Shown here: positions 26,690 through 35,778 of the stretch, one piece after another
How the letters are laid out: the number at the start of each line of letters is the position of its first letter
Numbering within the stretch: the stretch's first letter is position 1
From: JL08 sp039969355
GTDB taxonomy: Bacteria; Pseudomonadota; Alphaproteobacteria; Rhodobacterales; Rhodobacteraceae
NCBI GenBank assembly: GCA_039969355.1
Contig: JBDVOA010000001.1
Coordinates: 164,990-228,989 of the forward strand
Reading direction: 5' to 3'
DNA: 64,000 nt
Program-made: the position numbers and the translations under genes
The notes under the pieces: model-generated
What the model saw: the letters and a program-made list of their open reading frames with translations, nothing else
The model's database searches: none
What the model was told of the DNA's origin: nothing

Positions 26690-27712
26690 ATGAGCCGCGT
26701 TACTGCACAGGATGTAGCGAAGGAAGCTGGCGTGAGCCTTGCGACTGTCGATCGTGTATTGAACAACCGCAAGGGCGTTCGGGACGCGACGATCCAGCGT
26801 GTGACCACCGCCATGGATCGCCTGAACTTTGTCAGAGATCAAGCCGCCGCCAATCTTGCCCGCAGACGCTCCTACAAGTTCACCTTTATCGTACCGGCCG
26901 GTGAAACTGCTTTTTTTAGTGACATTCGTGCCGAAATCGAAACCGCAATGTTGAGCGCAATGAAAGATCGAATTGACATCAATATGGTAGCGGTCCCCCC
27001 TCTGGATCCGCGCGCCATCGTGGATGCAATCGAGCAATTGGGGGACGATATCGGCAATGGCCTGGCACTGGTAGCAGTTGAAAGCCAGATTGTGCGCGAC
27101 GCCATCGACAAGCTGCGTCAACGAGGCGTCCGAGTGGTTTCCTTCATATCAGATATACCAAATTCGCGCCGGGAACGCTTTGTCGGAATCGACAATGTAG
27201 CGGCGGGCCGAGTCGCCGCGAGCCTATTGAAGCGCTTTATTGCTCCGCGGTCAGGCGATGTTGCCGTGGTCGCAGGTTCCGGCACATTGCGAGATCATGT
27301 TGAACGGCGCATGGGTTTTGAGCAGGTGATGCGCGCCGAATGCTCTAACCTGAACGTACTGCCCTGGATCGAGGGTGAGGAACTGGCAGGGATTGTCGAA
27401 GAGAAACTCTCCCACCTGCTTGCTAAAAACAATGACATTGTCGGGCTCTATAGCCTTGGTGGTGGAACTCGCGGCGTCATAGACGCCATCGAATCGGCCA
27501 GTCAGGACCTAAGCGTTGTCACATCCGAAGTGTCAGAGCACACGCGTGCTGCGCTGATTTCCGGAACGGTCGATGCCGTGCTGGTACAGGATTCCAGTCA
27601 TGAGGTACGCAGCGCAATTCGCGTACTCAAAGCACTGGCCGACGACGGTCCGATAAACGAAAAACAGGAACGCATCCGTATTGAGGTTTTTGTGCGCGAC
27701 AACCTTCCTTAG
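26690..27712 (+). CDS. LacI-family transcriptional regulator
   Basis: This is a 340-residue regulator. The N-terminal LacI helix-turn-helix with hinge is VTAQDVAKEAGVSLATVDRVLNN, followed by a periplasmic-binding-protein-like effector domain (FTFIVPAGETAFFSDI, IDNVAAGRVAASLL, VVAGSGTLRDHVERRMGFEQVM). The ATG at 26690 follows GGGGAGG closely. A 35-bp gap to the next gene suggests that it is co-transcribed with the sugar operon. It probably represses both the operon and the divergent mutarotase-dhaK-dhaL genes until the sugar is present. Confidence 0.9.
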   Translation: MSRVTAQDVAKEAGVSLATVDRVLNNRKGVRDATIQRVTTAMDRLNFVRDQAAANLARRRSYKFTFIVPAGETAFFSDIRAEIETAMLSAMKDRIDINMVAVPPLDPRAIVDAIEQLGDDIGNGLALVAVESQIVRDAIDKLRQRGVRVVSFISDIPNSRRERFVGIDNVAAGRVAASLLKRFIAPRSGDVAVVAGSGTLRDHVERRMGFEQVMRAECSNLNVLPWIEGEELAGIVEEKLSHLLAKNNDIVGLYSLGGGTRGVIDAIESASQDLSVVTSEVSEHTRAALISGTVDAVLVQDSSHEVRSAIRVLKALADDGPINEKQERIRIEVFVRDNLP

Positions 27713-27747
27713 GCGGCAAGACCACGAGAAACCGGGAGAAATATGAA

Positions 27748-28803
27748 ATGAAGACTATCAAAGGACCCGCACTGTTTCTGGCACAATTCGCCGGAGACGA
27801 GGCCCCGTTCAATTCCTGGGGCGGCATCACCAAGTGGGCGTCTGAATGCGGCTACAAAGGCGTGCAGGTGCCCAGCTGGGACGCACGGATATTCGACCTG
27901 GCTAAAGCGGCTGAGTCAAAGGACTATTGCGATGAATTCAAAGGTGTCGCAGCCGATAACGGCGTCGAGGTAACCGAACTATCAACACATTTGCAAGGCC
28001 AGTTGGTCGCCGTACACCCCGCCTATGACGAGGCATTCGACGGGTTCGCAGCACCTGAGGTGCACGGCAATCCCAAGGCGCGCCAGGAATGGGCCGTCGA
28101 TCAGGTAAGAATGGCCCTCAGCGCTTCGAAGAACTTGGGAATAACCGAGCACGCCACATTCTCTGGTGCGCTGGCCTGGCCCTATGTTTACCCATGGCCT
28201 CAGCGCCCGGCGGGACTTATTGAGACCGCTTTTGACGAACTGGCGAAGCGCTGGCGACCAATCCTTGATCATGCCGAGGATTGCGGGGTCGATGTCTGCT
28301 ACGAGATCCACCCGGGCGAGGATCTGCACGATGGCGTCACCTACGAAATGTTTCTTGAGCGCACCGGTAACCATGACCGCGCCTGCATGTTGTACGACCC
28401 CTCGCATTATGTCCTTCAGTGTCTGGATTACTTAGACAACATCGACATCTACAGCGACCGCATCCGGATGTTCCATGTAAAGGATGCCGAGTTCAATCCA
28501 ACAGGTCGGCAGGGGGTTTATTCCGGCTATCAGAACTGGGTCGATCGCGCCGGGCGATTCAGGAGCCTGGGTGATGGGCAAGTGGATTTCGGTGCAGTGT
28601 TTTCAAAGCTGTCGGCAATCGACTTTGATGGCTGGGCCGTCGTGGAATGGGAATGCTGTCTGAAGCACCCCGAAGACGGTGCGCGTGAAGGCGCAGAATT
28701 CGTCAAAGACCACATCATCCGTGTGACCGAAACGGCATTCGACGATTTCGCGGATGGCGGTACGGATGAGGCCGCCAATCGCAGAATGTTAGGGATTGAT
28801 TAA
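27748..28803 (+). CDS. Sugar phosphate isomerase/epimerase, TIM barrel, 351 residues
   Basis: This is a long member of the xylose-isomerase-like TIM-barrel family. Metal-ligand regions are visible: ELSTHLQGQLVAVHP, VCYEIHPGEDLHDG with the catalytic Glu, YDPSHYVLQ, and MFHVKDAEF with VDRAGRFRSLGDGQVDF. It ends with AVVEWECC, the last Glu ligand. Proteins of this length beside a Gfo/Idh/MocA enzyme act on 3-keto sugars or glycosides in other bacteria, for instance YcjR with YcjS in E. coli. Here too the next gene is a Gfo/Idh/MocA enzyme, joined by TAATG. It is the first structural gene of the operon. Confidence 0.85.
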   Translation: MKTIKGPALFLAQFAGDEAPFNSWGGITKWASECGYKGVQVPSWDARIFDLAKAAESKDYCDEFKGVAADNGVEVTELSTHLQGQLVAVHPAYDEAFDGFAAPEVHGNPKARQEWAVDQVRMALSASKNLGITEHATFSGALAWPYVYPWPQRPAGLIETAFDELAKRWRPILDHAEDCGVDVCYEIHPGEDLHDGVTYEMFLERTGNHDRACMLYDPSHYVLQCLDYLDNIDIYSDRIRMFHVKDAEFNPTGRQGVYSGYQNWVDRAGRFRSLGDGQVDFGAVFSKLSAIDFDGWAVVEWECCLKHPEDGAREGAEFVKDHIIRVTETAFDDFADGGTDEAANRRMLGID

Positions 28804-29930
28804 TGGCCAGCCGCATTAGATTGGGAATGGTCGGGGGCGGCAACGACGCCTTTATCGGAGGCGTTCACCGGATCGCATCGCGCATCGATGACAACTTCGA
28901 ACTTGTGGCCGGCGCTTTGTCCTCAACACCCGAGAAATCGCGCGCAAGTGGTGAGGCGTTGGGCCTGCCTCGCGTCTATGATGATTTCAAACAGATGGCG
29001 ATACGCGAAGCACGTCGGAAAAACGGGATTGAAGCGGTCGCCATTGTGACTCCGAACCACATGCACTACCCCGCTGCGCGCGAATTCCTGAAGCGCGGTA
29101 TCCACGTTATCTGCGACAAGCCACTGACAAGCACGCTACCCGAAGCCAAAAAACTAGTGAAAGCTGCAGAATCTTCGGATGCGCTTTTTTTTCTGACGCA
29201 CAATTATACCGGCTATCCCATGGCCCGTGAGGCCCGCGAAATGGTGGCGGCAGGGGAGATCGGCGAAATCAGGGTGGTTCAGGTGGAATATGCTCAGGAT
29301 TGGCTGACCATTCATCAGGACTTCAAACAGGCTGAGTGGAGAACAGATCCCGAACGGTCGGGAGCCGGTGGTGCGACCGGCGACATCGGTACACATGCCT
29401 ACAACATCGCGTGTTTCGTGACTGGGTTGACGCTCAACGAACTGGCCGCTGATCTAGACAGTTTCGTGGACGGACGGCAAGTGGACGACAACGGCCATGT
29501 TATGCTGCGTTTTCAGGGCGGTGCCAAGGGTATGCTGTGGTGCAGCCAAGTCGCACCGGGGAACGAAAACGCTTTGCGCCTTCGCGTCTTTGGCGAAAAA
29601 GGTGGGTTGGAATGGGCGCAGGAGGATCCGAACTACCTGTGGCACACGCCATTTGGCGAGCCAAAGCGCCTGATTACCCGTAATGGCGCTGGCGCGGGCG
29701 ATGCCGCCGGTCGTGTCAGCCGCGTTCCCCCTGGCCATCCCGAAGGCTATCTCGAGGGCTTTGCCAACATCTACTCGGAAGCTGCAGAGGCAATCCGAGC
29801 CAGTCAGGCTGGCCAGGTACTATCGGAAGACGTCATTTACCCGACAGTTCATGATGGTTTGAAAGGCGTCCAATTTGTTGATGCCTGTGTCCGATCTTCC
29901 AGACGCGGGGGGGTTTGGGTCAATGTCTAA
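28803..29930 (+). CDS. Gfo/Idh/MocA-family oxidoreductase
   Basis: This is a 375-residue NAD(P)-dependent dehydrogenase. The N-terminal Rossmann fold starts RLGMVGGGNDAFIGGVHRIA. The conserved catalytic-site region reads HVICDKPLTSTLPEAKKL, with the EKP-type lysine seen as CDKP. The GGATGDIGTHAYNIACFV segment carries the Asp-x-x-x-His typical of sugar dehydrogenases. It probably oxidises a hydroxyl on a sugar or its glycoside, paired with the isomerase/epimerase upstream. The stop of this gene overlaps the start of the ATPase gene by 8 bases. Confidence 0.88.
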   Translation: MASRIRLGMVGGGNDAFIGGVHRIASRIDDNFELVAGALSSTPEKSRASGEALGLPRVYDDFKQMAIREARRKNGIEAVAIVTPNHMHYPAAREFLKRGIHVICDKPLTSTLPEAKKLVKAAESSDALFFLTHNYTGYPMAREAREMVAAGEIGEIRVVQVEYAQDWLTIHQDFKQAEWRTDPERSGAGGATGDIGTHAYNIACFVTGLTLNELAADLDSFVDGRQVDDNGHVMLRFQGGAKGMLWCSQVAPGNENALRLRVFGEKGGLEWAQEDPNYLWHTPFGEPKRLITRNGAGAGDAAGRVSRVPPGHPEGYLEGFANIYSEAAEAIRASQAGQVLSEDVIYPTVHDGLKGVQFVDACVRSSRRGGVWVNV

Positions 29931-31014
29931 CCTGAAGGTCGATACGCTTCACCGGAACTTCGGCTCTGTTTCGGCGTTGGACGGCATGTCATTCGACGTT
30001 GCCGAGGGCGAGTTCTTCTGCCTTCTCGGGCCGTCCTCTTCGGGCAAGACAACCACGCTGCGCGCCATAGCCGGGCTGGAGGAATTGGCAGGCGGTTCGG
30101 TGCATTTTTCGGGTCAGGATGTAACGAACGCTCAGGTGCAGGGCCGCGGCATGTCGATGATTTTCCAGACCTTTGCGCTGTATCCACATCTCAGTGTCGA
30201 GGCTAATCTTGCGCACCCGTTGCGTCGGTCCGGTGCCAGTTCCGCGGAAGTGAAAAAGCGCGTCGGCGAAGTGGCAGAACTCCTTCGTGTAACCCACACA
30301 TTGAAACGGAAACCGACAACACTTTCAGGCGGCGAGCAGCAGCGCGTCGCTATCGGCCGTGCTATTGTTGGGCGGCCGAAGCTCCTTTTGCTGGACGAAC
30401 CGCTGACAAATCTCGACGCAAAACTGCGCCACGAAATGCGGGCAGAATTCAAGCGATTGCACCGGGAGTTGGGCACGACCATGCTTTACGCCACGCCTGA
30501 CCAGCTCGAAGCTCTGACCATGGGAGAACGCGTTGGTGTGATCCGCGACGGAAAGGTGGTAGCCATCGGCACGCCTCGCGCGCTTTATGCGGCGCCACCG
30601 GATACTTATGTGGCACGGATGGTCGGTTCACCTCCGATCAATTTCCTGACCGCCACGGCCAGCGGCGATAACAGTATCGAATTGCCGTTTCTGGGCGCTC
30701 CCGTTGCCGCGCCCGGCGTGGCCAATGGCCGCTCTGTGACGCTGGGGCTGCGACCGCATGACATCGCTCTTTCAGGTCAAGGACCCGTCCAACCAGCGAA
30801 ATTCGCCGCGAAGATCAAATTGACCGAGCCCCTAGGCGATGTCACGGTGATTGACGTAACTGCACGCGACACTGCGATGAAGATGGTCCTGCGTGAGGAA
30901 GTGGCCGTCAAATTCAAGGTTGGTGACGACATCGAAGTCGCCTTTGATCCCACAGATCTGCACATATTCGACACGACAACCGGAACCCGATTGGCCACCG
31001 GTCAGGAGCAATAA
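29923..31014 (+). CDS. ABC importer ATPase, MalK/UgpC type (first of two)
   Basis: This 363-residue ATPase has an N-terminal nucleotide-binding domain and a C-terminal regulatory OB-type domain (LGLRPHDIAL). Walker A GPSSSGKT is at residues 36-43, Q-loop Gln82, signature LSGGE at 134-138 and Walker B LLLLDEP at 154-160. The switch histidine that should stand in the THD motif is replaced by proline (Pro192 in ATPDQ, codon CCT). That should weaken hydrolysis at the site formed by this subunit's own Walker motifs. The partner ATPase at 34403 has the opposite defect. The start at 29923 overlaps the previous gene. Confidence 0.9.
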   Translation: MSNLKVDTLHRNFGSVSALDGMSFDVAEGEFFCLLGPSSSGKTTTLRAIAGLEELAGGSVHFSGQDVTNAQVQGRGMSMIFQTFALYPHLSVEANLAHPLRRSGASSAEVKKRVGEVAELLRVTHTLKRKPTTLSGGEQQRVAIGRAIVGRPKLLLLDEPLTNLDAKLRHEMRAEFKRLHRELGTTMLYATPDQLEALTMGERVGVIRDGKVVAIGTPRALYAAPPDTYVARMVGSPPINFLTATASGDNSIELPFLGAPVAAPGVANGRSVTLGLRPHDIALSGQGPVQPAKFAAKIKLTEPLGDVTVIDVTARDTAMKMVLREEVAVKFKVGDDIEVAFDPTDLHIFDTTTGTRLATGQEQ

Positions 31015-31072
31015 AAAAATGAAACCAACAAACAACAACCAAGTTCAACCAATCAACAAGTGGAGGAAGACA

Positions 31073-32539
31073 ATGATGACGCGAAACTTACTCACCGGAG
31101 TGATGGGGGCTTCTATGCTGGCCGCCGGGCTTACCGGCTCGCCTGCCATTTCAGGTGACATAACGATCACAATGGCCGCCCCGGACTGGCCGCCAACACG
31201 GTTCATGAAAGAGCACTTCGATAACACCTATACTTCGCCAGCTGGTCATACGACGACGTTGGACATGGACTTCATTCCATGGCCCAGCTTTTACGAACGG
31301 GTTGCTGCCTCGCTGACGTCGGGCGAGCAGAAATACCAAATGATTGTCACCGACAGTCAGTGGCTTGGTGCCTTTGTCGAGGGCGGGTACTATATGAACC
31401 TAACCGACAGGATCAAAGCCGACCCTGAGTTGACGGCGATCCTGCAAGACCTGCACCCAGCCCTAGTATCGGCCTATTCAACCTACCCGCACAAAACTCG
31501 GGCTCAGCTTGAAGAAATGGCTTCTGTCCCGGCAGATGGGGTCAACTACTATGGCTTCCCGCAATTCCCGGACACCTATGTCACCTATTACCGGCAGGAT
31601 ATTTTCTGCCACGAGGGCGAGATGAAGGCGTTCATGGACAAATACGGCACGAACCTGCCTTGTTCCTACGAAGACTGGCAGGACACTGACTGGGCGAAGT
31701 GGGGTCAGATCGGCGAATTCTTCCAGCGCGCCAAAGGTGAAATGCTGGCTGGCGAAACTCTGGACGACGACTTTTATGGCATCGCTTATCAGGCCGGCAA
31801 AGGCTATGACTTCTCGTCGATGCAGGTTAATGCCTTCGTCTGGCAGCAGGGCGGCGACATCTGGGACGAATCCAAAATGCCCGAAGCACAGGCTGAAGGT
31901 GTGGTGAACTCTGATGCGGCCGTAGCGGCCTTTGACGAATACCTGTCCTACCTGCAGTACATGCCGCCAGTGGCGCAAACCGGTCAGATGGACATCTTCG
32001 TGATCCAGGACCTTTACATGCAAGGCAAGGTTGGCGCGATCATCGACTGGGTCGGTCTCGGTGAACCTGTGCTGGATCCCAGCGCTTCGAAGGTGCACGA
32101 CAAGTCGGCCTTTGGCCCTGCTCCGGGCTCCCGGCAGGCCGATGGCTCGATCGACCGCACCGGCAACATCGGTGGTCAGCCCTTCGTTCTGACAACCTGG
32201 AATAGCGACGAGGTGGTCGACGAAGCACTGAACGTTGTGAAGTGGTGGCTAAACTCGGACACCCAGCTTGAGGCCGTGAAGAACGGTGGTCAGTCGGGGC
32301 TGATGAGCGTCATGGCCGATCCGACCTACAACGATCTGCGTCCTTGGAACCGAGCCCATGTCGAAATGATCGATTGGCAAAAAGACGTCTGGCACATCCC
32401 GGAGTTCTTCGAACTGCTGACCCAGCAACAAGAGGAGTTTGACAAGGCGATCACCGGCCAGATTACCGCCAAGGAAGCGCTCGATTCTGTGGCAGCGTTC
32501 CAGCAGGAACTGCTGGAAGACGGCGACTATATCCAGTGA
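31073..32539 (+). CDS. ABC importer solute-binding protein (family 1 type)
   Basis: This is a 488-residue periplasmic binding protein with a signal peptide over about residues 1-28 (MMTRNLLTGVMGASMLAAGL, then cleavage near SPAISGD). The mature protein shows WPSFYERVAASLTSGEQKYQMIVTDSQWLGAFVEGGYYMNLTD, typical of cluster-B carbohydrate-binding proteins. The many Trp and Tyr residues are those expected for binding sugars or polyols. The ATG at 31073 has GGAGGAAG in front and is tandem with an ATG at 31076. The long 58-bp gap before it, and its place between ATPase and permeases, are usual for polyol importers. Confidence 0.88.
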   Translation: MMTRNLLTGVMGASMLAAGLTGSPAISGDITITMAAPDWPPTRFMKEHFDNTYTSPAGHTTTLDMDFIPWPSFYERVAASLTSGEQKYQMIVTDSQWLGAFVEGGYYMNLTDRIKADPELTAILQDLHPALVSAYSTYPHKTRAQLEEMASVPADGVNYYGFPQFPDTYVTYYRQDIFCHEGEMKAFMDKYGTNLPCSYEDWQDTDWAKWGQIGEFFQRAKGEMLAGETLDDDFYGIAYQAGKGYDFSSMQVNAFVWQQGGDIWDESKMPEAQAEGVVNSDAAVAAFDEYLSYLQYMPPVAQTGQMDIFVIQDLYMQGKVGAIIDWVGLGEPVLDPSASKVHDKSAFGPAPGSRQADGSIDRTGNIGGQPFVLTTWNSDEVVDEALNVVKWWLNSDTQLEAVKNGGQSGLMSVMADPTYNDLRPWNRAHVEMIDWQKDVWHIPEFFELLTQQQEEFDKAITGQITAKEALDSVAAFQQELLEDGDYIQ

Positions 32540-32619
32540 TGGAAAACAACCTCGGGGGGCTGGCATGTGCTGGCCCTCTGAATCGACAGTCTTTTTCATG
32601 ATCAACGGGACAATACTTG

Positions 32620-33537
32620 ATGTCTAATACAGCATCACAGGGCGGCGGGTTTGGCGCGTGGCTCTTCGATCCAAAGCGCCGGGGCGCACTTCTTGTAGCA
32701 CCGGCTATCATCATCCTGTTTGTGATGAATATATTCCCGCTGATGTGGTCCTTCGGCCTTAGCTTTTTCAATTACAAGGCTTCCTCGCTTAAGGTGCCGA
32801 GCTTCAAGGGTCTGTCGAATTACGAACGCGTCCTGACCGATGAAAAGGTTTGGGAACGGTTCCAGACCACGGCTGTCATCGTCAGTTCCTCGGTCATCAT
32901 GCAACTTGTGGTCGGGTTTCTTCTGGCACTGATGTTCGCCAAGGCCTTTCCTCTGCGGCGCATCGTCCTGATGCTGGTCTTAACGCCGATGATGCTTTCG
33001 TTTGTCTCGGTGGGCGTCTTTTTCAAGCTATTCTACGAACCGACATTCGGTATTGTCAGCTACGTAATGAATATATTCACGACGGACAAGTTCGTGATGC
33101 TCGGATCACCTGCGGGCGCCATTGCCGGAATCGTCATTGCAGACGCTTGGATGTGGTCACCCTTTGTGATGCTCCTGGTGCTTGCTGGCCTCGTGTCTGT
33201 GCCCAAGTATCTTTATGAGGCCGCAGAAATCGACCGGGCGTCCAGTTGGCGCATCTTTTGGACAATCACTTTCCCATATATCAAATCACTCTTGCTGCTG
33301 GCCGTTTTGTTCCGCACCATCGAGACATTCAAGCTTTTTGACATCGTCTACATCATAACCGAAGGCGGACCAGGCAGTAGGACGGAAACCATTGCCGTAT
33401 TCCTTTATCGAAATGCATTCCAATTCTTTCAGACCAGCCGTTCGGCAGCCTTGGCCTATATAGTTTTGTTCATCGTGATCGTCCTGACAAACCTCTATCT
33501 GTACGCCGTCAATCGACGTGAAGAGGAGGTGACATAA
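32620..33537 (+). CDS. ABC importer permease, MalF/UgpA type
   Basis: This is a 305-residue inner-membrane permease with six hydrophobic segments. The first follows RGALLVAPAIIILFVMNIFPLMWSFGLSF. The coupling loop LYEAAEIDRASSWRIFWTITFPYIK is the EAA motif that touches the ATPases. The ATG at 32620 was preferred over an in-frame TTG at 32617. It pairs with the MalG-like permease encoded immediately after it (TAATG junction). Confidence 0.9.
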   Translation: MSNTASQGGGFGAWLFDPKRRGALLVAPAIIILFVMNIFPLMWSFGLSFFNYKASSLKVPSFKGLSNYERVLTDEKVWERFQTTAVIVSSSVIMQLVVGFLLALMFAKAFPLRRIVLMLVLTPMMLSFVSVGVFFKLFYEPTFGIVSYVMNIFTTDKFVMLGSPAGAIAGIVIADAWMWSPFVMLLVLAGLVSVPKYLYEAAEIDRASSWRIFWTITFPYIKSLLLLAVLFRTIETFKLFDIVYIITEGGPGSRTETIAVFLYRNAFQFFQTSRSAALAYIVLFIVIVLTNLYLYAVNRREEEVT

Positions 33538-34406
33538 TGGCCCGCAGACACCGAGAGATTGGCAAGGCCGGCTGGGGATATACTGCAGTTACTAGTGTGG
33601 TCGGCTGTATCTATTTCTTTCCCGTCTTCTGGATCATACTGACTGCCTTCAAGACAAGGACAGATGCACTGGCGGTGCCGCCGAAGCTGTTCTTCACGCC
33701 GACTTTTGAGAACTTTCAGTCGGTCTTTTTTCGTGCCTCAATCACGACTGGGAACAGTCAAGCAACGGATATGGGCCTTTATTTCTTCAACTCGATTTTC
33801 ATAGCCTTCTCCTCTGTAGGATTGGCATTAGTCGTCGGGACGCTGGCGGCATATGCGTTTAGCCGTTATCCACTGAAAGGTAACGACACCTATTTGTTCA
33901 TCATCCTGACAACTCGAATGATGCCTCCCATCGTGGTGATCATACCGATCTTTCTCATGTTCCGACTATCGGGCCTCGCGGGCAGCTATTGGGGTATCAT
34001 TCTGCTTTACACGGCGTTCAACATCCCGTTCTCGGTCTGGCTCGTGAAGTCCTTTTTCGATGAGTTGAACCCGGAAATCGAGGACGCCGCCCGGATGGAT
34101 GGCGCATCCGAAAAACGGGTCTTCTTCGGATTCTGCATCCCGCAAATTCTCGCGGGCCTGTCCGCAACTTTCGTTTTCGGCCTTATACTGACCTGGAACG
34201 AATTCTTGTTTGCGTTATTGCTCACGGGCGTCGAGAGCCGAACCGTCCCGGTGGCGATGGCCAGGACACTTGGTGGTGAGGTCGGTGTGGATTACGGATT
34301 GCTCGCTGCCATCGTGACGCTGTTTCTGATCCCAATCTTCTTTGTGACTTTCCTGCTGCAAAACCAACTCTTGCGCGGCGTTACGTTCGGTACGGTGAAG
34401 AAATGA
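33537..34406 (+). CDS. ABC importer permease, MalG/UgpE type
   Basis: This 289-residue inner-membrane permease has six hydrophobic segments. The EAA coupling loop is FDELNPEIEDAARMDGASEKRVFFGFCIPQI, and AYAFSRYPLKG is also typical of MalG. It forms the channel with the permease encoded upstream. The stop overlaps the ATG of the second ATPase gene (ATGA). It opens a chain of five genes joined by 4-bp overlaps. Confidence 0.9.
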   Translation: MARRHREIGKAGWGYTAVTSVVGCIYFFPVFWIILTAFKTRTDALAVPPKLFFTPTFENFQSVFFRASITTGNSQATDMGLYFFNSIFIAFSSVGLALVVGTLAAYAFSRYPLKGNDTYLFIILTTRMMPPIVVIIPIFLMFRLSGLAGSYWGIILLYTAFNIPFSVWLVKSFFDELNPEIEDAARMDGASEKRVFFGFCIPQILAGLSATFVFGLILTWNEFLFALLLTGVESRTVPVAMARTLGGEVGVDYGLLAAIVTLFLIPIFFVTFLLQNQLLRGVTFGTVKK

Positions 34407-35494
34407 CAATCCAGCTTACCAATCTCACCAAGCGTTTCGGGACCCTCACAGCTGTCGATGCGATCGATCTTGATGTCGACAATGGCGAGGTCTTGTGCCT
34501 GCTCGGCCCGTCTGGATGTGGAAAAACCACGACTTTGCGTATGATCGCCGGGCTTGAATTCGCGACCGAAGGTGATGTGATCCTTGGCGGCAAACGCGTG
34601 AATGAGCTTGCTCCCCGCGAACGCAACATCGCGATGTCGTTCCAGTTCTATGCGCTCTACCCGTCGCTCAGCGTCGCTGATAATCTGGCTTATCCATTGT
34701 ATGCAGAAGATCTTTCGCGCGCCGAAATTGACAAGCGGGTGGCTCAAGTATCCAGCACTTTGCAGCTCGACAGCATTCTTAACCGCACGCCGGGGCAGCT
34801 TGCGGAAGGAGAGAAACAACGCGTCGCAGTGGGTCGCTCGATCATCCGCGACCCGATCTGCTTTTTATTTGACGAGCCCTTGTCCCGCCTCGACGTCCAG
34901 CTTCGCGAAGAGATGCGCGGCGAGATCAAAGAGGTCCTACAAGACCTGTCGCGCCCAACCGTGATTGTAACCCATGACCAGTTGGAGGCCCTGACAATGG
35001 CAGACCGCATCGCGGTGATGCGCGATGGCAGGATCGAGCAGGTAGACACGCCCCACAATGTCTTCACCAAGCCTGCGAACCTGTTCGTCGCCGGTTTCAT
35101 CGGAACACCGCAAATGAACCTCCTACCCGCTACATTGATTTCCGCTGAACCGGATGGCACGGCGGAATTTGCGGTCGAAGGCGGGCAGACGATGACAATT
35201 CAGGCCGACCCGCGTGTGGCAGAGCTTCAGCCAAACACAAAAGTGACTTTGGGGATCCGGCCCCGAAACTTTGAAATTACACATGAATCCGTCGCGGACG
35301 GGCTATCAACAAAGATCGATATTGTCGAACCAATGGGGGCCGAGACTCTGGCGCATTTGCACGACGGCCTGCACGATCTCCGTGTCGTAACCGATTGGCG
35401 CGTATCTTTGACCGAGGGTGACCAAGTTCACACAAGATTTCCCCCCGGCGCGACGCATATCTTTACTGAGGATGGGGAGGCCCTGAGATCATGA
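34403..35494 (+). CDS. ABC importer ATPase, MalK/UgpC type (second of two)
   Basis: This is a 363-residue ATPase with the same layout as the one at 29923 but clearly different in sequence. Walker A GPSGCGKT is at residues 35-42, Q-loop Gln81, Walker B FLFDEP near 154-159 and the switch histidine His191 in THDQ is present. The signature is degenerate: LAEGE at 133-137 instead of LSGGQ. In a heterodimer this leaves one complete site (own Walker A and His with the partner's LSGGE) and one defective site. The C-terminal regulatory domain ends near IRPRNFEI. The stop overlaps the start of the small membrane protein gene. Confidence 0.9.
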   Translation: MTIQLTNLTKRFGTLTAVDAIDLDVDNGEVLCLLGPSGCGKTTTLRMIAGLEFATEGDVILGGKRVNELAPRERNIAMSFQFYALYPSLSVADNLAYPLYAEDLSRAEIDKRVAQVSSTLQLDSILNRTPGQLAEGEKQRVAVGRSIIRDPICFLFDEPLSRLDVQLREEMRGEIKEVLQDLSRPTVIVTHDQLEALTMADRIAVMRDGRIEQVDTPHNVFTKPANLFVAGFIGTPQMNLLPATLISAEPDGTAEFAVEGGQTMTIQADPRVAELQPNTKVTLGIRPRNFEITHESVADGLSTKIDIVEPMGAETLAHLHDGLHDLRVVTDWRVSLTEGDQVHTRFPPGATHIFTEDGEALRS

Positions 35495-35778
35495 CCGCCA
35501 CTCAAGCCAAAATTCTGGAACGTCTGATCATCGGGCTTTGCATTCTCTCGATCATTTGCATCTTTCAGCCCTACTCAATCACGCTGTTTTCCATTGGATG
35601 CGTCAGCGTCGTTGTAGGCGCACTTGCCTTCAACCTTGTGCCATTCTGTCGGGAAGGTACTGAGTGGCGAACTATCGCCAGGGTTTCGATTATCATTCTG
35701 ATCGTCCTCGCTGTCGCCGCTGCACTTGGGGTGGGCACCGCGTTCCTTTACGTGGACTACCTGGCGACGCTCCGATGA
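35491..35778 (+). CDS. Small membrane protein of the importer operon
   Basis: This is a 95-residue protein with two to three hydrophobic helices (RLIIGLCILSIICIF, ITLFSIGCVSVVVGALAFNLV, SIIILIVLAVAAALGVGTAFLY). The family is not recognised. Its place resembles that of the small DUF2160-type membrane protein in rhizobial glycerol importers (GlpSTPQV) that also have two ATPases. It is joined by ATGA overlaps to the ATPase gene before it and the kinase gene after it, so it belongs to the machinery and is not a chance ORF. It could be an accessory subunit of the transporter. Confidence 0.75.
   Translation: MTATQAKILERLIIGLCILSIICIFQPYSITLFSIGCVSVVVGALAFNLVPFCREGTEWRTIARVSIIILIVLAVAAALGVGTAFLYVDYLATLR

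Noticed and set aside
29927..30482. Several minus-strand frames opposite the first ATPase gene
   Set aside because: They are shadows of a gene with clear Walker and signature motifs.
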